From a marine actinobacterium MedAcidi-G3 (GTDB lineage: Bacteria > Actinomycetota > Acidimicrobiia > Acidimicrobiales > Poriferisodalaceae), in NCBI GenBank assembly GCA_000817105.1, contig JUEP01000002.1, positions 103,157-167,156 of the forward strand: a DNA stretch of 64,000 nucleotides. The letters are read 5' to 3'. Of the stretch, positions 36,259 to 43,851 are shown one piece after another. The notes beneath the pieces are model-generated. The model made no database searches and was not told the origin of the DNA. It saw only the letters and a program-made list of their open reading frames with translations. A program made the translations under genes and the position numbers. Position 1 is the stretch's first letter. The number at the start of each line of letters is the position of its first letter.

Positions 36259-37029
36259 TTAAGCTTCATCACTAATACGAGGCGGTTCGATCCATGGTTG
36301 AGCGATTTCCATCCACTTCTGGGCTAAAACGCCGTGAGTTTCTACGGCTGACTCTGCCACTGGTATTCGTCTTGTTATTACCTTGCAAAATTCATATGCG
36401 TTTGCACTGACTTTGTTGGTCGCATCATCGGGGCCCCAACTCCATTGATCACCGTTTGGGCTTACAAGCTCAACCCGCACCGGTTCCTTAGGTGGGGTCA
36501 AACCCTGGTTTACGTAACTGAACTCTCTAGTCACAACTCCGATATGAGCGATGTGACGAAGTCGATTAGTTCGCGGGTACTGAATAGCAAAACTATCTGC
36601 TAGGTCGTGAGAATGAGTCCATGTTTCCAGCAAGCGACTCGTAGCTAGAGAACGAGCACCAATATCAGGACCTAACCACGTGATACGAGCCTTGGGATCC
36701 GTATCTCGCAATGCCCCCAACATCTCACTACGGCCCGTAAGGAACCATTCCCATAATTCACTACCCTGTAGCGCCCTTACCTGAGGACCCACCGCCTTAT
36801 GGACAGAGGTTTCTCCTTTAGATAACTGAGTACGGATGTCGACGAATAGCTTGGGGTTAACTAGCGTCAGATAACAGATCCAATCTGTCGCCCCTAGATG
36901 CAGAATTGTCTCATGGCTATCCCAGCCCTCTGCGACTGTTGGGGCACGCCACTGATCTTCGGTCAGATCTTCAACAACAGAACTTAACGCTCTCGTTTCA
37001 GCGGCTATGTCGTCGCAAATTTGATCCAC
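36259..37029 (-). CDS. TIGR03084 / maleylpyruvate-isomerase-like metal-binding protein (copy 2)
   Basis: 256 aa, paralogue of the gene at 9648-10430. The same metal-site His residues occur (GWDSHETILHLG, ETWTHSHDLAD), as do YPRTNRLRHIAHIGVVTR and VELVSPNGDQWSWGPDD. About half the residues are identical by eye, so the two copies are an old duplication. It is upstream of the 51-aa acidic ORF and lies 51 bases downstream of a SpoU methyltransferase gene. Confidence 0.86.
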   Translation of the reverse strand: MDQICDDIAAETRALSSVVEDLTEDQWRAPTVAEGWDSHETILHLGATDWICYLTLVNPKLFVDIRTQLSKGETSVHKAVGPQVRALQGSELWEWFLTGRSEMLGALRDTDPKARITWLGPDIGARSLATSRLLETWTHSHDLADSFAIQYPRTNRLRHIAHIGVVTREFSYVNQGLTPPKEPVRVELVSPNGDQWSWGPDDATNKVSANAYEFCKVITRRIPVAESAVETHGVLAQKWMEIAQPWIEPPRISDEA

Positions 37030-37080
37030 AGTCCAATAATAGTTGGTTTGTGCTTGATATCGATCTGCAGCTAAAACGCC

Positions 37081-37902
37081 CTACGACTTGCGTGCTTGAC
37101 GCAACGCATAAAAAGCGACTGCTGCAGCGTTACCTACGTTGAGAGAGTCAGCGGCGCCTGACATCGGGATTCCGACCAGTCGTGTTGCCATGGCCATGGC
37201 ACCTTCAGTCAGCCCCGGACCTTCCGCTCCCAGCATTACTGCAACTCTGTCAGCGCTCGAATATTGCAAAGTATCAATATTTATTGCGTCACTTCGGGGT
37301 GTCATACCTAAAACTTCAACCCCTGCCGCTCTTATCGTTCCGATCCCCTCGTTGATGTCGGTTAGCCAGGCGTATGGGAGCGCAAACCCTTCTCCCATCG
37401 ACACACGGCAACATCTGCGAGACAGAGGATCTATGGAGTCGGGGCTGAGCAGCAACGCGTCTATATCAAGGCCTGCCGCGCACCGCATAATTGTTCCCAA
37501 ATTCGTTGGGTTATTGATGCCTTCTACGATGGCAAACGACTTCATTGAGCCGTCGACTAAGAGGTCCTCGAGGGTCGACACTTCTTTGCGATAGAAACAC
37601 GCCAAGGCTCCACGATATGAGCGATATCCAGCTATTTTCTCGAGGACTTGCTCCCCTGCAGCAAACACGTCAACATCATCAAACTGATCAGGCAACGGTC
37701 TTGTCCTCTTTGCGTCGATAAGAACTGATCTCAGCTTGTAGCCAGCCGCTATGGCTCGCTCTATGACGATGTCTCCTTCTGCGATAAAAATTCCTGCAAG
37801 ATCGCCACCGGGAGCTTCTCGACGTTGGCGTAACGATTTGTCACGTAAACCCAAAAATACATCGATACGTGGATCAGTAGTTTCGTTAATCGCTATCGGC
37901 AC
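37081..37902 (-). CDS. TrmH/SpoU-family RNA 2'-O-methyltransferase
   Basis: 273 aa SPOUT enzyme. The three knot motifs are clear: IVEGINNPTNLGTIMRCAAG, MLGAEGPGL and IPMSGAADSLNVGNAAAVAF. An N-terminal RNA-binding segment (~1-100) precedes them, as in TsnR/RlmB-like enzymes. It methylates the 2'-OH of a nucleotide in rRNA or tRNA; the target site is unknown. Confidence 0.93.
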   Translation of the reverse strand: MPIAINETTDPRIDVFLGLRDKSLRQRREAPGGDLAGIFIAEGDIVIERAIAAGYKLRSVLIDAKRTRPLPDQFDDVDVFAAGEQVLEKIAGYRSYRGALACFYRKEVSTLEDLLVDGSMKSFAIVEGINNPTNLGTIMRCAAGLDIDALLLSPDSIDPLSRRCCRVSMGEGFALPYAWLTDINEGIGTIRAAGVEVLGMTPRSDAINIDTLQYSSADRVAVMLGAEGPGLTEGAMAMATRLVGIPMSGAADSLNVGNAAAVAFYALRQARKS

Positions 37903-37932
37903 GCAACTAGTTTCATAGAGAAGTGAGAGATC

Positions 37933-39108
37933 TTACTGTCCGGAGACAAGTACTTCAGCTTCAACTAGAGCGTCGATTTGCGCTTTCGAATAGCCCAGCA
38001 CTGATTTCAGTACAGCTTCGTTGTCTGCACCCATCCCGGCGACTCGACCGGTGGTCCCAATATTGACTCCTGCAGCGTTGCGCGCTGGAATTTTTAAGTT
38101 TGTGTTCGTCTCGGCAAGGAGGTGCCGGTGCGCAGCCCAGTCTGAAGATGCCAGGTCGTCGATCGAAACCATTTGAGCTGCGGTGAAGGGTGACTTGCTT
38201 TCGAGGACCGATAGAAACTCATCGAAATTTTGGAAGCTGGCCGCCCAGGCCGTCAGCATCTCCAGTATCTCGTCTTTGTGTGCCTCTCGCTCCATTGGTT
38301 GAGCAAATCGGGGGTCTTCAATTAGTTCAGGTCGGTCCATTGCCATAGCTAAATCCGGGAACCAGGCCACAGGACTGCCAGCAATTCCCCATAGGTCACC
38401 ATTGGGCATCTCTAGTATCGGTGATTCGTGACAAAAGCCGCCATTTGTTGGTTCCCAACCGCCGGCTAACTCTGTCGATACCCATTCTTGGATATAAACC
38501 AACGACTCAATCATGCATACATCTAAGTAACCCCCAGAACCTTGCCGTTCGGCCTGAACCAGTAGTGCGTTGATCGCCGCCGCCGCAGACAACGCTGTTA
38601 CGGAATCTCCGAGCACTAAAGAGGGCTGACGCGCCTCACGCTTATTTTTTCGCTTGTCGTACTCAACAAGTCCAGACTCTAAATGCCCGATAGGTGCGTA
38701 TGCTCGGCGTTTCGCCCATGGCCCGGTTTGCCCAAACCCAGTGATGCTGCAGTACACAAGTCGGCTGTTTGCCTTGCTGAGCCGCTCATAATCGAGTCCG
38801 TATTTTGCCATGACGCCAGGCCTGAAATTTTCAACAATCACATCGCATTCAGCGGCGAGTTCGGCAATCAGGTCCGGGGTTTTATCTTTCGAAAGATCAA
38901 AGGAACAGAAGTGCTTCCCAGCGTTTTGTTGAGCGAAATAAGGCGTTACCTGTTCTGGTTGGAAAGGAGGAAAGGTCCTACTCAGATCACCCTCGGGTGG
39001 TTCGACTTTTATAACTTCGGCTCCCTGGTCAGCGAGAATCCGAGTAGCCAGAGGGCCAGCCACCACGCGTGTGAAATCCAGCACTCGTATACCTGCAAGT
39101 GGTCCCAT
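37933..39108 (-). CDS. CaiB/BaiF-family CoA-transferase
   Basis: 391 aa, the normal single-domain length. Opens GIRVLDFTRVVAGPLATRIL with the CoA-binding VIKVEPPEGD, and the catalytic Asp lies in VLGDSVTALSAAAA, placed correctly before GGYLDVCM. It transfers CoA between a carboxylic acid and an acyl-CoA; substrates are not predictable. Unlike the fused protein at 19812-22247 it keeps the active-site Asp in its only unit. Confidence 0.93.
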   Translation of the reverse strand: MGPLAGIRVLDFTRVVAGPLATRILADQGAEVIKVEPPEGDLSRTFPPFQPEQVTPYFAQQNAGKHFCSFDLSKDKTPDLIAELAAECDVIVENFRPGVMAKYGLDYERLSKANSRLVYCSITGFGQTGPWAKRRAYAPIGHLESGLVEYDKRKNKREARQPSLVLGDSVTALSAAAAINALLVQAERQGSGGYLDVCMIESLVYIQEWVSTELAGGWEPTNGGFCHESPILEMPNGDLWGIAGSPVAWFPDLAMAMDRPELIEDPRFAQPMEREAHKDEILEMLTAWAASFQNFDEFLSVLESKSPFTAAQMVSIDDLASSDWAAHRHLLAETNTNLKIPARNAAGVNIGTTGRVAGMGADNEAVLKSVLGYSKAQIDALVEAEVLVSGQ

Positions 39109-39231
39109 GACAAGAAACTAACCTTTTTATCTTGATGGTTCTCAAGTCGGCCGCGGACGAGTTGGATATTAACTTTGATTGCCGTTAAACATCCTCAGCA
39201 CAGCGACCTGTAAGCCGCTTTCACCCATCAC

Positions 39232-39417
39232 CTATTCGGGAATTCGAAGTTTCGCGCTCTCAATCCAATCCGGTGCCCATCCATCGCACATAACTCCATT
39301 GCGCTTCGCACGATCTGGTGACATTTCATCGGTAATCAGCGCACCGGACAAAGCGAAGCTCTGGGCATCTCTGTCTACCGAGCCCCCCGTATACCTGAGA
39401 AGACTGAAACTCCCCAA
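39232..39417 (-). CDS. Possible small protein overlapping the SnoaL-like 3' end
   Basis: An ORF whose part beyond the SnoaL-like stop reads SFALSGALITDEMSPDRAKR and ends AKLRIPE. That stretch looks protein-like but lacks a clear start or ribosome site, and the first 14 codons overlap the SnoaL-like gene in another frame. It may be a small gene or a decayed fragment. The remaining 39109-39231 shows nothing. Confidence 0.28.
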   Translation of the reverse strand: MGSFSLLRYTGGSVDRDAQSFALSGALITDEMSPDRAKRNGVMCDGWAPDWIESAKLRIPE

Positions 39418-39767
39418 TCACCGTCGTGTTTGTGGAGGATGTAGAAACTATCGATTGATTCGATCACCGAATCATCTTCGCGATGGCGCGTTCCTTCAAT
39501 CATGAGGTGGGCACGAGTCTCTTCGAGGTGGACTATTTTCGTTTCCGTCTCTGGGTGATGAAATCCCATACTTTCGCGCATACGTTCCGGATCGAACGGG
39601 TATCGGTCGCGCACTTGAGCTTCGGTCTCTGAGACATAAATAACCGGCAAATGGACTAGGGCCTGCAAATCTTCGCGCGTGCCACTAACGAAAGCCTCGT
39701 TGTATCTATCCATAAAGGCTTCTATCTCTTTGTGAAGTTCTGCTTGTCGTTCAACTGTCATGCTCAT
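39375..39767 (-). CDS. SnoaL-like (NTF2-fold) protein
   Basis: About 130 aa. HKEIEAFMDRYNEAFVSGTR is the first helix and DSFYILHKHDGDWGVSVFSG the last strands of an NTF2-like domain. Three start codons are possible: TTG 39776, ATG 39767 and ATG 39761; ATG 39767 is listed without a decisive ribosome site. No assigned ligand. Confidence 0.72.
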   Translation of the reverse strand: MSMTVERQAELHKEIEAFMDRYNEAFVSGTREDLQALVHLPVIYVSETEAQVRDRYPFDPERMRESMGFHHPETETKIVHLEETRAHLMIEGTRHREDDSVIESIDSFYILHKHDGDWGVSVFSGIRGAR

Positions 39768-39791
39768 GCCGAGCAATTTAATGCGCCTTGA

Positions 39792-39950
39792 CTACCAGGG
39801 ACAATGACGGCAACCAGAGCCGCAACACCAGACTTGTCGCTTTAAGCACGAGGCAGTGAAGACTTCGAACCCTGTATCGGGGTCCTTGTAAGTGTCTTCG
39901 CCTGCGGCTTCGGCTTCATCGTGTTTTAGCTGGGCCGCCTCAGATATCAC
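39792..39950 (-). CDS. DUF5522 small cysteine-rich protein
   Basis: 52 aa from GTG 39950 to TAG. The core YKDPDTGFEVFTASCLKRQV is followed by WCCGSGCRHCPW, which is the signature of DUF5522 (DPxTG, then CCGSGCRHCP). Four cysteines and a His in the last ten residues suggest a metal site. It starts 32 bases after the SPFH gene, on the same strand, with AAGG upstream of the GTG. The function of the family is not known to me. Confidence 0.82.
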   Translation of the reverse strand: MISEAAQLKHDEAEAAGEDTYKDPDTGFEVFTASCLKRQVWCCGSGCRHCPW

Positions 39951-39982
39951 CGCAACGCAACCTTGCCCAAATACGCCGGCAA

Positions 39983-40981
39983 CTATCTAGGGTCCGATTC
40001 TTCGGCTTCACTTGCGCTACTCGATTCCAATTCTGCGTTGGTGTCGCCTATCGGGCGCATGGCCTCAGCGATTCCCGTTACAGCTCCCAACACTCCGCTG
40101 AATTCTGTTGGAACGATGATCTTGGTTGCTTTTCCATCAGCGATTTGGGTTAAGGCTTCAATGTATCGGACCGCCAAAACATCACTTGTCGGGTCGCCGT
40201 CGTGAATAGCTTGGAAGACTTGTCGGGTTGCCTCAGCCTCTCCCGCTGCAACAGTTTGTAGCTGGTAGCTCTCGGCTTCGGCGACGGTTCTTAGTGCTTG
40301 GGCCTCGCCTTCAGCAGCAAGAATTGCGCTTTGCCGCTGGCCTTCTGCTTCAAGGATTCGTGATTGTTTGTCGCCTTCGGCTCTGGTGATTTCTGATTCC
40401 CGGAAACCTTCTGCTTCGGTTACGGTTGCGCGTCGTGTACGTTCCGCTTTCATCTGCTCGTGCATCGCTGCCATTACGTCGGGTGGCGGGTCGATGCGTT
40501 GAATTTCGACCCGAACAACACGAACGCCCCATTTGTCAGTGGCTTCGTCAAGTATCTCGCGCAAAGCTGCGTTTATACGGTCGCGGGAGGTTAAGGCTCC
40601 GTCAAGCTGCAGGTCGCCTACAAGGTTTCTCAAGTTGGTCTGGGCAAGTTTGGTTATAGCGAGAACAAAGTTCGCAATGTTGTAGACGAGGCGTTGTGGG
40701 TCGGTTGGTTCATAAAACACCACAGCATCTACAGAGACAACGACATTGTCCGATGTGATTACTTCTTGAGGTGGGACGTCTACGACTTGTTCTCGCATAT
40801 CGACGCGCCGGATGGTGTCGATGAAGGGGATAATGATCTGAAGACCAGACTCTTTGGTCTCTTTGTACTTGCCAAGACGCTCAACAATGCCGCGTTCGTA
40901 GGGTCGGACTATTTTCACGCCAGCGACCAAAAAGAGGATAACGACTAGGCCGATGACTGCTAGGAGAACGTAAATGAACAT
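39983..40981 (-). CDS. SPFH/stomatin-like protein (QmcA/HflC type)
   Basis: 332 aa. The N-terminal membrane anchor is residues 1-22 (LLAVIGLVVILFLVAG), then a band-7/SPFH domain (IVRPYERGIVERLGKYKETK through RVEIQRIDPP) and a long coiled coil (EAEGFRESEITRAEGDKQSR and on). Bacterial stomatins organise membrane microdomains and pair with NfeD proteins; the preceding gene is exactly that, overlapping by one base (TAATG). Confidence 0.94.
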   Translation of the reverse strand: MFIYVLLAVIGLVVILFLVAGVKIVRPYERGIVERLGKYKETKESGLQIIIPFIDTIRRVDMREQVVDVPPQEVITSDNVVVSVDAVVFYEPTDPQRLVYNIANFVLAITKLAQTNLRNLVGDLQLDGALTSRDRINAALREILDEATDKWGVRVVRVEIQRIDPPPDVMAAMHEQMKAERTRRATVTEAEGFRESEITRAEGDKQSRILEAEGQRQSAILAAEGEAQALRTVAEAESYQLQTVAAGEAEATRQVFQAIHDGDPTSDVLAVRYIEALTQIADGKATKIIVPTEFSGVLGAVTGIAEAMRPIGDTNAELESSSASEAEESDPR

Positions 40982-41451
40982 TATTTCTGTCCTTCGTTAG
41001 AGGTCGCGCGAACAACCAATCGCGTACCGCGTATCTCGATTATCTCAACGGTGGAGCCTGAGTCGACAGGGCCATGATCCGAAATAGCTCGCCACTGCTC
41101 ACCTCCGACTTTAACCAGCCCGGAAGATACTGGGTCAGCCGGAATATCTTTCAGAGTCATCCCAAGGACGCCGATTAAACGATCATGACCAGCACCAGGG
41201 GGTGATTGCATCGCTGCCATAGAGGCACGGCTTTTCCGCCAAAACAGTGAAAACAGTACTCCTCCGAGAACGACGAACACGATCCAGTCGACTAGGAGAG
41301 GCGCTCCCATGAAAGCCAGCACCATGGCGACGCTGGCACTGATCCCAAATGGAATCAGAATAAAGGTTCCCGCAACAAACATTTCTCCGGCGATGAGGAC
41401 GCCAGCGATTGCTAACCAGATCCATCGCCAAGTATCGGGGGTTAGGTCCAT
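40981..41451 (-). CDS. NfeD-family membrane protein
   Basis: 156 aa. About three membrane helices (WIWLAIAGVLIAGEMFVAG, GISASVAMVLAFMGA, DWIVFVVLGGVLFSLFW) precede an OB-fold domain (~90-150, LIGVLGMTLKDI...GSTVEIIEIRGTRLVVR). This is the short, protease-free NfeD class that works with SPFH proteins. Ribosome site AAAGGA 4 bases before the ATG. Coupled to the downstream stomatin gene. Confidence 0.92.
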   Translation of the reverse strand: MDLTPDTWRWIWLAIAGVLIAGEMFVAGTFILIPFGISASVAMVLAFMGAPLLVDWIVFVVLGGVLFSLFWRKSRASMAAMQSPPGAGHDRLIGVLGMTLKDIPADPVSSGLVKVGGEQWRAISDHGPVDSGSTVEIIEIRGTRLVVRATSNEGQK

Positions 41452-41506
41452 ATTTTCCTTTACTTGTTTACAAGTCTATTCCCAGTTGCTGGTCAGAGAC
41501 AGACCC

Positions 41507-42154
41507 TTATTTTTTGCCTTCTTTCTCCCGAATCTCTCGGTAGTGATCTAGCGCTTTTTGGTATTGCTCTACTTCAACGGCACCCGAAATCAAAAACCTG
41601 TTGTCAATAACAACTGCCGGAACCCCGTTAACCCCGTTTTGGAGGGCTTCGTTGTATTCGTCGAAAACCTGTTTCTTAAAGGTTTCTCCGTTGGTTGTTT
41701 GAACCCCTTCGAATGCCGCTTTGTCTATTTCGGACTCGTCAGCAATTTTCAGTAACTCGTCTGAGCTTGAAATGTCACGGTTCTCAATGAAATAGGCCTT
41801 TAGTAAATTACGGTGATACCGCTGCCATGTCTCTTGACCGAACGTAGCTGCTGTTTTGCTAGCTATAGCGGCTGGCAGTGAGTGCGATGGTGGCGGACTT
41901 TCGCCTGACCATGGGGTGATGAATTCGGCTCTGGGTTCTAGACCTGCGGGACGTTCCCAGCTTTTGGTGTACTCCGTGAATTCTTGCAGCGTTCTTGATT
42001 CGGGTTGGGGTCTCAATAGAAATGATTTCCATTCGATGACGATCGAGTTGCCTTGTTGTTTCTCTAACTCTTCAAGGCGCACCGCCCCGACCCAACACCA
42101 TGGTCAGAGATAGTCGGACCAAACGGTTATTTGAACTGCATCTGAAGTCATCAT
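41507..42154 (-). CDS. FrnE/DsbA-family oxidoreductase, probable selenoprotein (UPWC; UGA read as Sec)
   Basis: Read from ATG 42154 with TGA at 42104-42106 as residue 17, the protein is 215 aa. The N-terminus ITVWSDYL-U-PWCWVGAVRLE is the thioredoxin-fold opening of FrnE-type DsbA proteins, whose normal form is SDxxCPWCxxG. The rest matches the family: SHSLPAAIASKTAATFGQET, LLKAYFIENRDISS and the cis-Pro region GVNGVPAVVIDNRFLISGA. Only the first redox Cys is replaced. A plain annotation would start at GTG 42082 and lose strand 1 and the active site. Start overlaps the DUF2237 stop (TAATG). A nonsense mutation is the alternative; the SECIS-like hairpin argues against it. Confidence 0.8.
42072..42090 (-). 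promoter_or_regulatory. Bacterial SECIS-like hairpin
   Basis: On the minus strand, bases 14-32 after the UGA form UCGGGGCG-GUG-CGCCUUGA: an 8-pair stem (U-A, C-G, two G-U, then four G-C/C-G) closed by a GUG triloop at 42080-42082. The loop begins 22 bases after the UGA and has G as first loop base, both as in bacterial SECIS elements bound by SelB. The stem also encodes conserved protein, so some pairing could be fortuitous. Confidence 0.68.
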
Positions 42155-42528
42155 TAGGAGCTTAGGTCGTCGTCCTCGGCGTGGGCTTGAAGGTCGGACA
42201 AGCTAGCCCATTCAAGGGTTGCAATGTGGGTGGCTGCCAATCGAACTTTTGGCGCAGCGCCTGCTTCGAACGCTTCCTGCCAGCGAGGAGCACACAAGCA
42301 CCATGAGTCACCATCTTTTAGACCCGCAAACCCTAATTCTGGGTGAGGTGTACTTAGGTCATTACCCACGCTTTTGGAAAATTCCAAGAATTCATCAGTA
42401 ACAACGGCACAAACGGTGTGCACTCCCATGTCACCAGGCCCGGTGTTGCAGCATCCATCTCTGTAATAACCAGTGAGGGGGTCTCGACCACACTCTTCAA
42501 GGTCTGTACCTAGAACATTTTTTGCCAT
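42154..42528 (-). CDS. DUF2237 family protein
   Basis: 124 aa with the family's features: KNVLGTDLEECGRDPLTGYY at the start, the Cys-rich DGCCNTGPGDMGVHTVCA, and SWCLCAPRWQEAF. Function unknown; the conserved cysteines suggest redox or metal chemistry. It is coupled by a one-base TAATG overlap to the selenoprotein gene, so the two are translated together. Confidence 0.9.
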   Translation of the reverse strand: MAKNVLGTDLEECGRDPLTGYYRDGCCNTGPGDMGVHTVCAVVTDEFLEFSKSVGNDLSTPHPELGFAGLKDGDSWCLCAPRWQEAFEAGAAPKVRLAATHIATLEWASLSDLQAHAEDDDLSS

Positions 42529-42571
42529 AGCTCCACTCGATTTTGTTCCGCTGGTTAGATGATTACTTTGA

Positions 42572-42595
42572 ACTCCGGCTGCTGCAATGCGGAGT
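42572..42595 (-). other. Hairpin between small ORF and DUF2237 gene
   Basis: ACTCCG, 12-base loop, CGGAGT. It starts directly after the stop codon of the 32-aa ORF and is 43 bases before the DUF2237 start. It could act as a weak attenuator or processing hairpin; there is no T-run. Confidence 0.35.
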
Positions 42596-42694
42596 TTATA
42601 GAGCCTCTTTGCGAAGAGGCCCTGATCTGGATCCTAGTTCTGCTGCTTTGCTTAAACGCCCGATATGAGTTCTAAGGCCGCTACCTTCAGACAT
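42596..42694 (-). CDS. Possible 32-aa leader peptide upstream of DUF2237/selenoprotein genes
   Basis: ATG 42694 to TAA, reading MSEGSGLRTHIGRLSKAAEL and ending RSGPLRKEAL. A good ribosome site, GGAGAGAG, lies 6 bases before the ATG. The codons for PLRKEA contain a perfect 7-pair hairpin with TGCG loop (42603-42620). Basic and Ser/Gly-rich with no known family. It may be a regulatory leader or a small protein. Confidence 0.42.
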   Translation of the reverse strand: MSEGSGLRTHIGRLSKAAELGSRSGPLRKEAL

Positions 42695-42723
42695 TTTTAT
42701 CTCTCTCCAATTAACTTAGATAT

Positions 42724-43758
42724 ATGGCCCCTCCGCTGCGATTCGGCATTGTCCACGACTTTCGTCGCCCACCTGGAAGCGATATCACGATGCCCCAGGT
42801 TTACGCCGAAACTTTCGAGCAGATCGAATTAGCAGAGTCTCTCGGTTATGAGCTTTGTTGGTTTACAGAGCACCACTTTATGGAAGACGGGTATTTACCA
42901 AATTTCGTTCCGGTGGCGGCAGCCGCAGCAGCAAAAACTACTCGAATGAGATTTTCAACAGATATCTGTCTCCTTCCGTTCAGGCATCCGTTGCGTCTCG
43001 CCGAGGATCTCGCCATCCTCGACAACATTTCCAATGGTCGAATGGAACTTGGAGTTGGCATGGGGTATGCGAAGCATGAATTTCAAGGATTCGGTATTCC
43101 GATAAGCCGCCGGGTGTCTCTCACCGAAGAAGCGATCCAGATTCTTCAACTTGCCTGGAGCGGTGAGGCATTTAGCTTCGAAGGTAAGCGCTACCACTTC
43201 TCAAATCTTCGGGTGACTCCAGATCCAGTTCAACCTGGTGGCCCTCCTTTGTGGCTTGCCGCCACTAGCCCCGCCGGAGCTGAACGCGCTGCGAGCTTTG
43301 GAACCCATTTGCTTCCCCAAGGCCCGAAGCATTTAACAATTGATCCGTGGAAAGGCGCTGTGGCAGATGTAAGCCATAAGCGCGTTGGCCTTATCAGGGG
43401 CGTCTTCGTCACTGATGACATCGAAAAAGAGTGGGAACCCATCGCAATTGCCGAAAAGTATCGGCGCGATGTTTACGTCGGGCTTATCAAAGCAAGCGAC
43501 GACCATAAGTCTGAAGTCGCCGATAGGTCAGGGCCTAGCGATACGAGAACGCCCATCCCGCTTAACCCCTTGGTTTGGACGGTGGGATCGGTAGATCATT
43601 GCGTCTCAGAGCTCGAACAACTCATCGCCGAGCACGGCATAACAGATTTAGTGACCTGGGGCGGTCCCCCAGGGTTGTCACCCTCAGTGATGAATCAATC
43701 TCTGACGAGATTTGCTAAGGAAGTTATTCCCCGAATACGCGAAACAATTGGAAAGTGA
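42724..43758 (+). CDS. LLM-class flavin-dependent oxidoreductase
   Basis: 344 aa luciferase-like TIM-barrel enzyme. LAESLGYELCWFTEHHFMED is the bacterial-luciferase alpha-type signature, followed by STDICLLPFRHPLRLAEDLA and GRMELGVGMGYAKHEFQGFG. FMN-dependent oxidation of an unknown substrate is likely. It diverges from the small ORF at 42694 across 29 bases. Confidence 0.9.
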   Translation: MAPPLRFGIVHDFRRPPGSDITMPQVYAETFEQIELAESLGYELCWFTEHHFMEDGYLPNFVPVAAAAAAKTTRMRFSTDICLLPFRHPLRLAEDLAILDNISNGRMELGVGMGYAKHEFQGFGIPISRRVSLTEEAIQILQLAWSGEAFSFEGKRYHFSNLRVTPDPVQPGGPPLWLAATSPAGAERAASFGTHLLPQGPKHLTIDPWKGAVADVSHKRVGLIRGVFVTDDIEKEWEPIAIAEKYRRDVYVGLIKASDDHKSEVADRSGPSDTRTPIPLNPLVWTVGSVDHCVSELEQLIAEHGITDLVTWGGPPGLSPSVMNQSLTRFAKEVIPRIRETIGK

Positions 43759-43851
43759 CCAGTGGGGCGAGCACATTTTCGAGATTGATCTCGTAATTTA
43801 GGATTCTCTCAAGTTCTCGGGTCTGACGGTCTGCGCGCAAGGAGCTGGAAA

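Noticed and set aside
36010..36327. 105-codon plus-strand ORF
   Set aside because: It is antisense to the TIGR03084 3' end and the 51-aa acidic ORF (its His/Arg run mirrors the Asp tract).
41507..42082. FrnE-like gene starting at GTG 42082 as an ordinary, shorter protein
   Set aside because: This start removes strand 1 and the whole redox motif, although the in-frame upstream codons match the family exactly apart from one UGA. The GTG is moreover the loop of the SECIS-like hairpin.
42601..42660. tRNA or selC candidate around the GCCTCTT-TGCG-AAGAGGC hairpin
   Set aside because: No acceptor-stem pairing, no T-loop (GTTCRANNC) and no CCA end; the hairpin lies within the codons of the 32-aa ORF.
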